From positions 3,190,001 to 3,254,000 of the forward strand of contig NZ_AP022810.1 of NCBI RefSeq assembly GCF_009731355.2: a DNA stretch of 64,000 nt, in the 5' to 3' direction. Below the pieces are notes generated by a model. The model did no database searches. It was not told the origin of the DNA and worked only from the letters and a program-made list of their open reading frames with translations. The position numbers were made by a program, and so were the translations under genes. The stretch is from Desulfuromonas sp. AOP6 (GTDB lineage: Bacteria > Desulfobacterota > Desulfuromonadia > Desulfuromonadales > SZUA-540). Within the stretch, counting starts at the first letter, position 1; each line of letters starts with the position of its first letter. Below, piece by piece: positions 1-8,551 of this stretch.

Positions 1-1027
1 CGTAGTTGCGTGTGACCCGCAGCTCGATCTCTGCCGGAATGATCGTTCCCCGCATGGATTCCACCGCCTCGATGGCCTCCGCGGCCACCCGCACCGCATT
101 GGTTCCCTTCTGCTTGGACACGGCGATGTGCACGGCCTGGTATTCCTTGCTGCGATCAGCCCCCGGTTCGGCCGGGCCAAAGCGCAGGCGGGTATAGCTC
201 TTGACTTCCTCCATGCCATCTTCAACGACGGCCACATCCCGCAGAAAAACAGGTCTGCCATTCTGGACGCCGACGACCAGAGCTTCCATTTCGGCAGCGG
301 AGCTCAGGAATGTACCGCCGCGCACGAGGACCTCTTCGTTGTTGCGCTGGAAGGAGCCGGCAGGCAGGTCCAGGTTGGCCGCCTGCAGGGCCCGTTTCAA
401 GTCCAGCAGATCCAGGCCCCGCGCCGCCAGCGCGACGGCATCCACGGCCACCTGCACCTGGCGGGAATGACCCCCGATCACCGAAGTCACCGAGGTGTTC
501 TTCACCGACTGCAGGCGGTCGACTACCTCTTCAGAGACCCGGCGCAAATCATAGGCGGACAGGGCTTCCGTATAGAGCGTCAGGTTAACAATGGGGACAT
601 CATCCACTTCCACCGGCTTGATGACCCAGCCGCTGACCCCCGGCGGCACAATATCGATGTGAGTGATAATCTTGTTGTGCAGCTTGACAAGAGAATCGAT
701 ACGATCCTCGCCGACATAGAACCGTACGGTGACAATGGCCAGATCCGGGCGGGACATGGAATAGACGTATTCGACCCCGTCGACCTGCAGCAGTAGCTTC
801 TCCAGGCGGGTAGATACCTGCTTTTCCACTTCCTCGGCGCTGGCACCGGGCATGTGTACGTAGACATCGGCCAACGGCACCACGATCTGTGGCTCTTCTT
901 CCCGGGGCGTGAGCATGAGGGCGGCGATACCGGCAATAACCGAAAGCAGGATGAGGATGACCGACAGGTTGCCGTCGAGAAACTTGTCGACAATCCGGGT
1001 CGGCAGTGAGAGCTTTTTTTCCGTCAT
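1..1027 (-). CDS. RND efflux permease, N-terminal part (cut by window edge)
   Basis: Inner-membrane proton-driven RND (AcrB/AcrD/AcrF superfamily) pump subunit. Reading the minus strand from the ATG at 1027 gives an uninterrupted frame to base 1 (about 342 residues), starting MTEKKLSLPTRIVDKFLDG, then one hydrophobic TM segment and the periplasmic porter domain with the typical stretch REEEPQIVVP, PGASAEEVE and GVEYVYSMSRPD. The ATG overlaps the TGA of the upstream adaptor gene (ATGA), so adaptor and pump are translationally coupled. The C-terminal two thirds, including the TM4 proton-relay residues, lie outside the window. The sequence resembles the environmental multidrug or solvent-type RND branch rather than Czc metal pumps, but the substrate cannot be told. 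Confidence 0.9.
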   Translation of the reverse strand, partial: MTEKKLSLPTRIVDKFLDGNLSVILILLSVIAGIAALMLTPREEEPQIVVPLADVYVHMPGASAEEVEKQVSTRLEKLLLQVDGVEYVYSMSRPDLAIVTVRFYVGEDRIDSLVKLHNKIITHIDIVPPGVSGWVIKPVEVDDVPIVNLTLYTEALSAYDLRRVSEEVVDRLQSVKNTSVTSVIGGHSRQVQVAVDAVALAARGLDLLDLKRALQAANLDLPAGSFQRNNEEVLVRGGTFLSSAAEMEALVVGVQNGRPVFLRDVAVVEDGMEEVKSYTRLRFGPAEPGADRSKEYQAVHIAVSKQKGTNAVRVAAEAIEAVESMRGTIIPAEIELRVTRNY

Positions 1028-2094
1028 CGCGCCTCCTCGACCCTGGCGCCATGGCGGGCTTTTTCCACGTCATCGGCCAGGATGCGCTCCCCTGCGGAGA
1101 GTCCGGAGAGGATTTCCACCTCGTCACCGAGCTGACGACCTGTCTTCACCAGGCGGTAGTGCAAAATGTTTTTATCCAGGGCGTAGACTCCCGCCAGCTG
1201 GCCCCGTTGCAGAAGAGCCGAGCGGGGAATAAACAGGGTTGTCCGATCCGCGTCCGGTACGAACACCCGGGCGAAGAGCCCGGAAGTGAGTCCATCCTCG
1301 GCACCGAGAGCCACTTTGACCTGGAAGGTACGGCTCAGGGGATCGGCGGCTGGCAGCACTTCGGTAACGGCGCCTTCCAGTTGTCTTGAAAGGGAAGGAA
1401 TCTCGACCCGAAGCCGGGTGCCGGAAACAAAACGGCCCGCATAGGATTCGGGCACATCTACCCTTACCCGCCAGGAGCCCTGGCGTTCGATTTCCAGCAG
1501 GGGGGTACCAGGCAGGATCGTGCTCCCTTCCTCGACCAGATGCCGCAGGACTCGGCCATCATAGGGGGCCAGGATACGGGTCTGGGCCGAAGAGATTCTG
1601 GCAGCCTCAACGGCCGCGGCGGCTGCCGCCTGTCCGTCCCGGGCCACGTTCAGGTCGGCCACTACCTGGTCCAATTCCTGGGGTGTTATCGCTTCTTTTT
1701 CAAACAGCCGCTGGTAACGGGCAAAAGTCTTTTCCGCCAGTTCCAAACGGGCTGTCGCCATGCCCAAAGCGCCTTCGGCCTCTTGCAATTTCCTGCCGGC
1801 CGTGTTGTCGCCAATGGTCGCCAGCAGTTCCCCCTTTTTCACCAGACTTCCTTCACGGGCTGCCAGGCGCAGAAGACGGCCGTCGGTACGTGCCGTGAGA
1901 AGGGCCCGGTCAGAACTTTCCACCGTCGCGACCAGGGCTCCCTCTTCCAGGGCCACCGACGTCGTCACGGTATGAAACCGCAGGTCCGTCAGGAGCGTCT
2001 CTTCCAAATCCGTCTGCCCTGGTGAAATCTTCCCGTCGCAGGCCGTCAGGAACAGAAGGGTCACCGCTGCGCAATAGGTCATCAGTTTTTTCAC
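1024..2094 (-). CDS. RND efflux periplasmic adaptor (HlyD/MFP family lipoprotein)
   Basis: Membrane fusion protein (356 aa) that bridges the RND pump at 1-1027 and the TolC-type protein at 2091-3425. The N-terminus is a lipoprotein signal with lipobox LTAC, predicting a lipidated Cys19. Next come a barrel-sandwich half (GRLLRLAAREGSLVKKGELLATI), an alanine-rich coiled-coil hairpin around residues 100-170, the second lipoyl half (APYDGRVLRHLVEEGSTI), and beta-barrel and membrane-proximal domains. It overlaps both neighbours by 4 bp, so the order is outer membrane factor, adaptor, pump in one operon. Length is typical for the family. Confidence 0.92.
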   Translation of the reverse strand: MKKLMTYCAAVTLLFLTACDGKISPGQTDLEETLLTDLRFHTVTTSVALEEGALVATVESSDRALLTARTDGRLLRLAAREGSLVKKGELLATIGDNTAGRKLQEAEGALGMATARLELAEKTFARYQRLFEKEAITPQELDQVVADLNVARDGQAAAAAAVEAARISSAQTRILAPYDGRVLRHLVEEGSTILPGTPLLEIERQGSWRVRVDVPESYAGRFVSGTRLRVEIPSLSRQLEGAVTEVLPAADPLSRTFQVKVALGAEDGLTSGLFARVFVPDADRTTLFIPRSALLQRGQLAGVYALDKNILHYRLVKTGRQLGDEVEILSGLSAGERILADDVEKARHGARVEEAR

Positions 2095-3425
2095 GGGTTC
2101 ATCTCCTCGGTGGGCAGAAAAGTCTGCAAAAAGGTGCCCTGTTGAAAATGGCGGCTAGCCAGGGAAAAAATGAGTTGGGCCTCGGCCTGAATAGACTCCA
2201 GGCGAATGCGTTCCACGGCCGTCTGGGCCGCCAGCAGGTCGGCCATGTCCGTCAGACCTTCTGCGTAACGCTCCCTGAGCAGGCGCAGGCTTTCGGCGCC
2301 CTGAACCTCGCTTTGACGGGCCGTTTCCAGGTTCAGGCGGGCTTCTTCTATGCGACGCCCTGCCTCATCACTCTGCAGAGCCGCCTGACGAACCGCTTCC
2401 TGCCGCCGCCACTGCACTGCTTCACGGGTAGCCTCGGCCCGACTCCGGCTCTGCGAACGCCGGAAGCCGTCAAAAAGCTCCCAGGTCAGGCCGGCATGCA
2501 GCATCCAGCTTTCCGCTTCGGTGCCGAGAGGCGACGAGCCGTCGTGGAAAACATAGGAGGCACCAAGCCCCACTTTGGGGAAATAGGCCGCCCGGCTTTG
2601 CTTCACGGCCAGCCTGGCTTCTTCCTCCCGGAGGAACAAAGCCCTGATATCGCCTCGATCAATCTCAGAGTCGACGACAGGATCAGGAAAATCTTCCGGG
2701 CGCAGGGGACTGCCAAGACTGACATCGCTGCCATCACGCCCCAGAGCCAAGGCCAGGGCTTGGCGCGCCTGGGCGACGTCGTTGGATGCACGCCGCTCTT
2801 GACGCTGTGCATCCGCAAGAAAAACGGCCGCCTGCAAAGTATCCGCCTTCAGTCCCAGCCCTGCCGCCTGGCGCTCTTGAGCGAGGCGAAGCACTTCTTC
2901 AGCCTGACGGCGCGCGCTTGCTGCCCAGTCCTGCGCGCCCACGGCCTGCTGTAACCCCAGGTAAGCCCGCAGCAGGGCGAATCCAGCCTCTTCTTCGGCC
3001 CAGCGGGCCTGTTCATTGGCAGCGGCCGCCCCCTTTTGAGCGCGCCGATAGCCATAGGAGACATCCGGGTCATAAAGCACCTGATTCAGATCAAACCGTG
3101 TTTCGAAGTCCTTGCGATCATCAGGGTTATTGTAGTAATCAGCCCCCCGGATAAGGAGATCCTCCTGGTTCAGGCTGATAAAGAGACTGCTACCCGGTTC
3201 ATTCGTCCAGGTAAATCTCTCGGAAAAGGTCAGGCTGGGGAGATAGCGGCTGCGCGCTTCCCCTGCCGCACCAACCGCCGCCTCGGCGTCCTTGCGGGCC
3301 GCTGCGGCAAAAGGCCGTGACTGGATTGCCTCCTGCAGGGCCGTTGAAAAATCGAGGGCTTCCGCCCAGATGGTGGTGGGCAACGACAATAGAAAGAATA
3401 GAAACAAGGACATCCTGGGGTGCAT
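2091..3425 (-). CDS. TolC family outer membrane efflux protein
   Basis: Outer membrane channel of the tripartite pump (444 aa from the chosen start). An N-terminal Sec signal (about residues 1-22, ending IWA) precedes two repeated OEP domains rich in long Ala/Glu/Arg helices, as in TolC/OprM. A GTG at 3434 also opens the frame, but AAAGGTGG lies about 5 nt before the ATG at 3425, so the ATG is preferred. It is first gene of the operon; its 3' end overlaps the adaptor start by 4 bp. A promoter and an AT-rich inverted repeat lie just upstream (see 3452-3485). Confidence 0.9.
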   Translation of the reverse strand: MHPRMSLFLFFLLSLPTTIWAEALDFSTALQEAIQSRPFAAAARKDAEAAVGAAGEARSRYLPSLTFSERFTWTNEPGSSLFISLNQEDLLIRGADYYNNPDDRKDFETRFDLNQVLYDPDVSYGYRRAQKGAAAANEQARWAEEEAGFALLRAYLGLQQAVGAQDWAASARRQAEEVLRLAQERQAAGLGLKADTLQAAVFLADAQRQERRASNDVAQARQALALALGRDGSDVSLGSPLRPEDFPDPVVDSEIDRGDIRALFLREEEARLAVKQSRAAYFPKVGLGASYVFHDGSSPLGTEAESWMLHAGLTWELFDGFRRSQSRSRAEATREAVQWRRQEAVRQAALQSDEAGRRIEEARLNLETARQSEVQGAESLRLLRERYAEGLTDMADLLAAQTAVERIRLESIQAEAQLIFSLASRHFQQGTFLQTFLPTEEMNP

Positions 3426-3451
3426 CAGGGCCACCTTTCATGTATGCAAAA

Positions 3452-3479
3452 AATAATATATATCTACATTTATATTATT
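3452..3479. promoter_or_regulatory. Inverted repeat, candidate repressor operator
   Basis: AATAATATA (3452-3460) and TATATTATT (3471-3479) form a perfect 9-bp inverted repeat around a 10-bp spacer. It fills the space between the -35 and -10 boxes of the efflux promoter, so a bound dimeric repressor would block it. The AT-rich arms resemble ArsR/SmtB or MarR sites, but no regulator gene is adjacent in the window. Confidence 0.5.
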
Positions 3480-3485
3480 AGTCAA
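3457..3485 (-). promoter_or_regulatory. Promoter of the first RND operon
   Basis: On the minus strand TTGACT (3480-3485) and TATATA (3457-3462) are separated by exactly 17 nt, a good sigma70 arrangement, about 30 nt before the tolC-like start codon at 3425. Confidence 0.65.
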
Positions 3486-3660
3486 GGGGGTCGCCCACAA
3501 CAAAGGCCTCTTTAAAAGTATCCAACTTTCTGCGCACTGCAAGACAGATCCGCCCTTACGACGCATTGTTTTTTCTTGACCCCCCCTCAGGTTAAGCTTT
3601 AGTCTTCTTTCTCATGCTTCTTTTGCTCTTGCCATTTACGTACATTAAAAGGGGGTTTAT

Positions 3661-4710
3661 ATGAAAGTGCGCGCGCAACTCATCTTTCCTCTCGTTCTGC
3701 TGTTATTCTGCCTCACCGGAACCCTGGCTTCTGCTGCCAGCCAGCAGGAACTGCTGGACCAGTGGAAGCCGAAGTTCGATCCCAGCGGAGCCAAATACAC
3801 CTATATTCTTTCCAACGTGGACCATCCGGCCATCGAGGGAATAGCCGTCGGCTACCATATTCGTGATCGCCTCTGGGAGCGCAGCAATGGGCAGATTTAT
3901 GTGGATTTTCGCCCCTTCGCCCAGATGGGCGGCGAAAAGGATGTCATCAGTAAGCTTAAAATGGGCGCCGTGCAGGGGATGCTCTGCTCTTCAGTGGCCG
4001 CCGTCAATGTGGCCAGTACCCTCGGCATCGTCAACCTCCCCTTTGTCATCGACAGCTTCGACAAACTGGAGCGTTTCCGCAACGAACCCGAACTCTTCCG
4101 TCCTTTCAGCCTGAGCGGCGAATCCCAGGGGGTTAAGGTCGTCGACTTCACCGGCTACGGCACCTACGGTTGGGCGACCACCACACCGGTGCGGACACTG
4201 GCTGACGCCAACAACACCAATTTCCGCGTGGCCCAAGCCCCCGTCAATGCCGACATCTATAAAGCCTGGGGCCTCAAATTCACCGTCATGCCCTGGCCCG
4301 ACGTACCACAGGCCTTGGCGACAGGCGTCATCAATGGCCTTGACCACACGCCCATTGTCTGCAGCATCACCAATAAATTTGACGTGGCCAAGTACTTCAC
4401 CCGTCTCGACTATGCCCAGGGGCTGTACATCCACCTCATGAACAAGAAATGGTTCGACGCCCTCCCTGCCGATCTGCAAGCCATCATGCTGGAGGTTATT
4501 GCCGAAGAGAGCGCCAAGGCCCGCGCACTCACCCTGAAGCAGCAAGATGAGCAGATTGCCGCTGCCCAAAAACAGGGCATCGAATTTATCACCTTGTCAC
4601 AGGCCGACCGCCAGAAGCTCGTGGAAAAGAGTGAGCCTGTCTACCAGAAATGGGGAGAAAAGATCGGGGCTGATTATCTGAAAAAGGTGCGCGAGACCCT
4701 GGCCCAGTAG
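3661..4710 (+). CDS. TRAP transporter substrate-binding protein, DctP family (copy 1)
   Basis: Periplasmic solute receptor (349 aa) for a tripartite ATP-independent transporter. A Sec signal covers about residues 1-26 (cleavage after ASA). The mature protein shows the DctP fold signatures: GGEKDVISKLKMGAVQGM, the NLPFVIDSFDKLERF helix, and the conserved arginine that usually salt-bridges the substrate carboxylate (R189 in NFRVAQAP). A strongly similar paralogue follows at 4943, with the permease subunits at 6177 and 6711. A hairpin terminator separates copy 1 from copy 2, so copy 1 may be the more abundant transcript. The substrate is likely an organic acid or similar carboxylate, but it is not determined. 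Confidence 0.93.
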   Translation: MKVRAQLIFPLVLLLFCLTGTLASAASQQELLDQWKPKFDPSGAKYTYILSNVDHPAIEGIAVGYHIRDRLWERSNGQIYVDFRPFAQMGGEKDVISKLKMGAVQGMLCSSVAAVNVASTLGIVNLPFVIDSFDKLERFRNEPELFRPFSLSGESQGVKVVDFTGYGTYGWATTTPVRTLADANNTNFRVAQAPVNADIYKAWGLKFTVMPWPDVPQALATGVINGLDHTPIVCSITNKFDVAKYFTRLDYAQGLYIHLMNKKWFDALPADLQAIMLEVIAEESAKARALTLKQQDEQIAAAQKQGIEFITLSQADRQKLVEKSEPVYQKWGEKIGADYLKKVRETLAQ

Positions 4711-4736
4711 CTCGGTGCACCCCTTCGAACAAATAC

Positions 4737-4775
4737 CCGGGTGGCGAAAGACGTCTCTTTTGCCACCCGGTTTTT
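4737..4775 (+). terminator. Rho-independent terminator after first dctP
   Basis: CCGGGTGGC (4737-4745) pairs with GCCACCCGG (4762-4770), followed by TTTTT. It sits 27 nt after the stop of the first DctP gene and before the second copy. Confidence 0.8.
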
Positions 4776-4942
4776 CATTATCCGCCAGTTTAACCTCCCC
4801 AAAAAAGTTTCCATACCTCCAAAATATCCGTTTTTACGAACTTTTCAGGCAAAACCTCTTTACTTTAAAACAGGGTTTGTACTAGCATAACTTCCTGCTT
4901 CAGCTTCCGACTCATATCATTTTTCGCCGCACAGGAGTTTCT

Positions 4943-5983
4943 ATGAAAAAGTTCTCTTCGCTTCTGCTGACCCTCGTCGCTCTGACCTGGGCCGGGACTG
5001 CCCTGGCCGCAGACCCCAATGATCCCCTGGCCGCCTGGAAGCCTGCTTTTGATCCGAAAGGGGCCGAGTACACCTATATCCTCTCCAACGTCTCCCACCC
5101 CGCTATCGAAGGGGTCGGAGTCGGCTACCGTATTCGCGATAAAGTCTGGGAGCGCAGCGGCGGCCGCCTTTTTGTAGACTTTCGCCCCCTTTCCCAGCTT
5201 GGCGGCGAGAAGGATGTCATCAGCAAACTAAAAATGGGGGCCATTCAGGGGATGCTCTCCTCTTCCGTAGCTGCCGCCAATGTCTCTGACAAGCTCGGCA
5301 TCGTCAACCTTCCCTACGTCGTCGACAGCTTTGACAAACTCGACCGTTTCCGTCAATCCGAGGAGCTCTTCGGCGAATTCAAGCAGAGTGCCCTGAGCAG
5401 TGGCATCATGGTCGTGGATATTACCGGCTACGGCACCTACGGCTGGGCCACCACCACCCCCGTGCGCAATCTGGAAGACGCTAAAAAAGTCAATTTCCGC
5501 ATTGCCCAGGCGCCGGTGAATACCGATATCTACAAGAGCTGGGGTCTTAAATTTACCGTCATGCCCTGGCCGGACGTCCCCCAGGCCCTGCAGACCGGGG
5601 TTATCAATGGGCTGGACCACACGCCGATTGTGTGCAACATCACCAAGAAGTTCGATGTCGCCAAATACTTTACTCAGGTCGACTACGCGCAAGGCCTTTT
5701 TGTTCACCTGATGAACAAGCGCTGGTTTGACAAACTGCCGCAGGATCTGCAGACCGTTCTCATCGATGTCATCGAGGAAGAGAGTGCCGCCTCCCGCGAC
5801 CGCACCAGAACTCAGCATGACGAACAGGTGGCGGCCGCCAAGGCCAAGGGGGTCGAATTTTTCGCCCTTTCCGCCGAGGACCGTGCCCGCCTGGTTGAAA
5901 TGGCCGCTCCCGTATATGAATCCTGGGGAGCGAAGATCGGTCCCGACTACCTGCAAAAAGTACGCACTGTTCTTGGCCCCTAA
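4943..5983 (+). CDS. TRAP transporter substrate-binding protein, DctP family (copy 2)
   Basis: Second periplasmic TRAP receptor (346 aa), roughly 70% identical by eye to the preceding copy along its whole length. It has its own Sec signal (cleavage after ALA near residue 22) and keeps the same signatures, including the arginine in NFRIAQAP (R186) and the MPWPDVPQALQTGVINGLDH block. A good ribosome site (AGGAG) precedes the ATG at 4943. The conserved ligand-pocket segments suggest the two copies bind the same or closely related carboxylates, with divergence mainly in the C-terminal helix region. It is followed by a strong hairpin (5994-6023) and then dctQ. Confidence 0.93.
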   Translation: MKKFSSLLLTLVALTWAGTALAADPNDPLAAWKPAFDPKGAEYTYILSNVSHPAIEGVGVGYRIRDKVWERSGGRLFVDFRPLSQLGGEKDVISKLKMGAIQGMLSSSVAAANVSDKLGIVNLPYVVDSFDKLDRFRQSEELFGEFKQSALSSGIMVVDITGYGTYGWATTTPVRNLEDAKKVNFRIAQAPVNTDIYKSWGLKFTVMPWPDVPQALQTGVINGLDHTPIVCNITKKFDVAKYFTQVDYAQGLFVHLMNKRWFDKLPQDLQTVLIDVIEEESAASRDRTRTQHDEQVAAAKAKGVEFFALSAEDRARLVEMAAPVYESWGAKIGPDYLQKVRTVLGP

Positions 5984-5993
5984 TCAGTTTACG

Positions 5994-6023
5994 GCAGGGC
6001 CCTGACGCTGTGCAGGGCCCTGC
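5994..6023 (+). terminator. Hairpin between dctP2 and dctQ (attenuator or RNA-processing site)
   Basis: GCAGGGCCCTG (5994-6004) is complementary to CAGGGCCCTGC (6013-6023) with an 8-nt loop. No T-tract follows directly, so it may stabilise the upstream mRNA and reduce permease expression relative to the binding protein, as is common in binding-protein operons. That role is inferred. Confidence 0.55.
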
Positions 6024-6176
6024 AAATTCCTTGATTTTGCTCCCTTCCTCCGCTATCCTGCCCGCATTTGCTGCTTTTTTACTGCCCAAAAGATCGACAA
6101 AACCACTATCGCCCGGCAATCCCGGCGGGACCGTCGGGGATTTCCAGTCGGGCTCTCATCCTGTGAAATGTGAGCC

Positions 6177-6671
6177 ATGATCAAAAAAAGCTTTCGGATC
6201 ATCGATCGGATCTTCGCCTTCGTGGAGGACTGGTCCCTTTTCCTGACGGTGGCGATCGCCCTGACCACCGCCATGGCCAATGTCATCCTGCGCAAGACCA
6301 CCAGTATCAACCTCTACTGGTCCGACGAGGTGGTGCGCAAGGTCATTTTCTTTTCCACCTACGTCGGTTGCAGTGCCGCTATCCGCAAGCGATCCCTCAT
6401 TCGCATCGATGCGCTGCCTCAGCTCATGCCTGTTTTGCGCAAACCCTTGACCCTGTTCAGTCACCTGGTGGTTCTGCTTTTTGGCGCCACTATGATGTGG
6501 CTCGGCTACCAGCTTACCCGGCAGGTCTATCTGGATGAGTACGCCCGTACGGCGACCCTGCAGATACCGGAGTGGTATTTTTACGCCGTGCTGCCTGTCA
6601 TCGGCTTCATGATGTCTGTGCGTACGTTTATTGTCATGATTGAGGATTGGCGAGGCCCCCTCAAAGACTAG
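6177..6671 (+). CDS. TRAP transporter small permease, DctQ family
   Basis: Small inner-membrane subunit (164 aa) with four predicted TM segments (about residues 20-40, 55-75, 95-115 and 135-155). It carries the DctQ signatures LYWSDEVVRKVIFFSTYVG and RKRSLIRIDALPQ, in which a conserved acidic/arginine pair faces the cytoplasmic side. It pairs with the large permease 39 nt downstream. The ATG at 6177 is preceded by TGTGAG, a poor ribosome site, so expression may depend on the upstream dctP genes. Confidence 0.92.
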   Translation: MIKKSFRIIDRIFAFVEDWSLFLTVAIALTTAMANVILRKTTSINLYWSDEVVRKVIFFSTYVGCSAAIRKRSLIRIDALPQLMPVLRKPLTLFSHLVVLLFGATMMWLGYQLTRQVYLDEYARTATLQIPEWYFYAVLPVIGFMMSVRTFIVMIEDWRGPLKD

Positions 6672-6710
6672 TCGATTTATTTCTTGCGGCTCTGAACCAG
6701 GATATTTCTC

Positions 6711-8006
6711 ATGGAAGCCAATCATCTGCTTATCCTTGCCATTCTTATCGGCGCCCTGGCTACCACGGTGCCCGTCTTCATGGCGCTCTTTTTTACCGGG
6801 CTCGTCGGTCTGACCTTTCTCGTGGGTATCGACCCGCAGATCGTGGTCGAGGTGCTTTACCGCAGCATGGACAAGTTCGCGCTCATTGTGGTCCTCTTCT
6901 TTGTGCTCTGCGGTAATATCATGACGACTGGCAGCATCGTGCAGAAGCTCATCAAGACGGCCAACGTGGTGGTAGGCTTCCTGCCCGGCGGCCTCGCCAT
7001 GGCCGGCATTCTCGCCTGCGGCTTTTTCGGCGCCATCTCAGGCTCCACCGTAGCCACTGTGGTCGCCATCGGCGGCTTCATGATCCCGGCCCTTATCCAA
7101 AACGGCTATGAGGAGGAATTCAGCGTCGGCGTCATGACCACGGCACCCATCCTGGGCGTCATCATTCCCCCTTCCATCGCCATGATTCTCTACGCCATGG
7201 TCACCAACGATTCGGTAGAAGCACTGTTTCTCACCGGTTTTCTGCCGGGCTTGCTCATTATGGTCGCCATGTCCCTCTATGCCTACTTCTTCTGCAAAAA
7301 CAAGGGCCTGGTTACCCAAAAAAAACCAACCTTTAAAGAGCTTCTGGCAGTTCTGAAAGAAAGTATCTGGGCCCTGCTGCTGCCCGTGCTGATTTTTGGC
7401 GGTATTTACTCAGGCCTGTTCACCGCCAACGAGGCGGCGGTGGTGGCCTGCTTCTACGCCTTTTTCGTCGAAATCGCTATTCATCGGGACATGAAATTCG
7501 GCGACATCAAGAAAGTCGTGGTCTCCTCGGCAATCACCTCGGCGACCCTGCTGATCATCGTCGCCGGCGCCTCGGTCTTTGGCGAGTACCTGACCTTCGA
7601 ACAGATACCGGATCGCATCGCCAACGCCGTCGTTGCCAATATTGAGTCCCCTCTGGTCTTTCTGCTGGCGGTCAATATCCTGCTGCTGGTGATCGGCATG
7701 TTCATGGACATCATCTCGGCGACCTTGATCCTGACCCCGATCTTCCTCCCCCTGCTGGCCAAGTTCGGCATCGACAGCCTCCACTTCGGCCTGCTCATGA
7801 CCATCAACCTGGGCATAGGCTACTGCACTCCACCCTTGGGAGTCAGCCTGTACATATCCGGCGCCGTGGTGGATCGGGATCTACTCTATGTCAGCCGTGC
7901 CGTCATGCCCTTTTTGCTGATCCAGATCGCCCTGCTGCTGGTGTTTACCTACTGGGCCGACCTCGTCCTGCTGCTGCCGCGCCTCATCTACGGCTACGGA
8001 AGCTGA
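6711..8006 (+). CDS. TRAP transporter large permease, DctM family
   Basis: Large permease (431 aa, typical length) of the TRAP system, an IT-superfamily Na+-coupled transporter with about 11-12 TM helices. Visible hallmarks are GFLPGGLAMAGILACGFFGAISGSTVAT near residues 85-115, the PPSIAMILYA motif, and the second-half repeat GMFMDIISATLILTPIFLP with NLGIGYCTPPLG. It works with the DctQ at 6177 and the two DctP proteins upstream. The ribosome site is weak (CAGGATATTTCTC). A UspA gene follows after 28 nt. Confidence 0.95.
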   Translation: MEANHLLILAILIGALATTVPVFMALFFTGLVGLTFLVGIDPQIVVEVLYRSMDKFALIVVLFFVLCGNIMTTGSIVQKLIKTANVVVGFLPGGLAMAGILACGFFGAISGSTVATVVAIGGFMIPALIQNGYEEEFSVGVMTTAPILGVIIPPSIAMILYAMVTNDSVEALFLTGFLPGLLIMVAMSLYAYFFCKNKGLVTQKKPTFKELLAVLKESIWALLLPVLIFGGIYSGLFTANEAAVVACFYAFFVEIAIHRDMKFGDIKKVVVSSAITSATLLIIVAGASVFGEYLTFEQIPDRIANAVVANIESPLVFLLAVNILLLVIGMFMDIISATLILTPIFLPLLAKFGIDSLHFGLLMTINLGIGYCTPPLGVSLYISGAVVDRDLLYVSRAVMPFLLIQIALLLVFTYWADLVLLLPRLIYGYGS

Positions 8007-8034
8007 CAACCCTCATTCTTTGCAAGGATTGGAT

Positions 8035-8460
8035 ATGGACCCCAGAATTCTTGTTCCCATCGACGGCTCCACGACTTCCGAGAAAACTATGCTGGCGATC
8101 CTGGCGGACAGGGAACGTTTTCCGCTGCCACTGGTGCTGCTGCACGTGCTGGATATCGACAAGTTCGCCTATCGCATGATTCCCGATTTTCAGGTCGACA
8201 TGATTCGGGAAAACGCCCGCAGAGCCGGCGAACTGCTCCTGCAGAAGCAGCTTCCGCGTTTCCTCGACGCCGGCTTTCAGGCTGAAACCCGCCTGGAAAT
8301 GGGCTCCCCGCGGGAAGTGGTCACGCGCCTCGCCAACGAAGAAAACATTGCCCTGGTTGTCCTGGGGCGGCGCCGGCAGGGGGAAGTCCGGGATATTCTG
8401 TTCGGTTCTGTTTCCAACTACGTTCTGCACCATGTCCGCTGCCCGGTACTGCTTTTCTGA
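8035..8460 (+). CDS. Universal stress protein (UspA family), TRAP-associated
   Basis: Cytoplasmic nucleotide-binding protein of 141 aa starting MDPRILVPIDGS. A TTG at 8020 opens the frame earlier, but AAGGA 6 nt before the ATG at 8035 fixes the start. The C-terminal loop LGRRRQGEVRDILFGSVSNY matches the ATP-binding G-x2-G-x9-G(S/T) region of ATP-binding Usps, with one less-typical spacing. Its place as last gene of a TRAP operon parallels TeaD, the UspA-type protein that modulates the Halomonas TeaABC ectoine TRAP transporter. A similar regulatory role is inferred here. Confidence 0.9.
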   Translation: MDPRILVPIDGSTTSEKTMLAILADRERFPLPLVLLHVLDIDKFAYRMIPDFQVDMIRENARRAGELLLQKQLPRFLDAGFQAETRLEMGSPREVVTRLANEENIALVVLGRRRQGEVRDILFGSVSNYVLHHVRCPVLLF

Positions 8461-8484
8461 TCATCTAACAGATTTCTGCAGCTC

Positions 8485-8526
8485 AAACGACAAAAGCTCC
8501 GGTCATGACCGGAGCTTTTGTCGTTT
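8485..8526. terminator. 42-bp perfect palindrome, bidirectional terminator
   Basis: Bases 8485-8505 are the exact reverse complement of 8506-8526, with AAA/TTT at the ends and a GC-rich core (AGCTCCGGTCA on the left arm). It lies between the convergent uspA and antiporter genes and can terminate transcription from both sides. Confidence 0.85.
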
Positions 8527-8551
8527 GGGGAGTTTCGGATGACTTTTGGGC

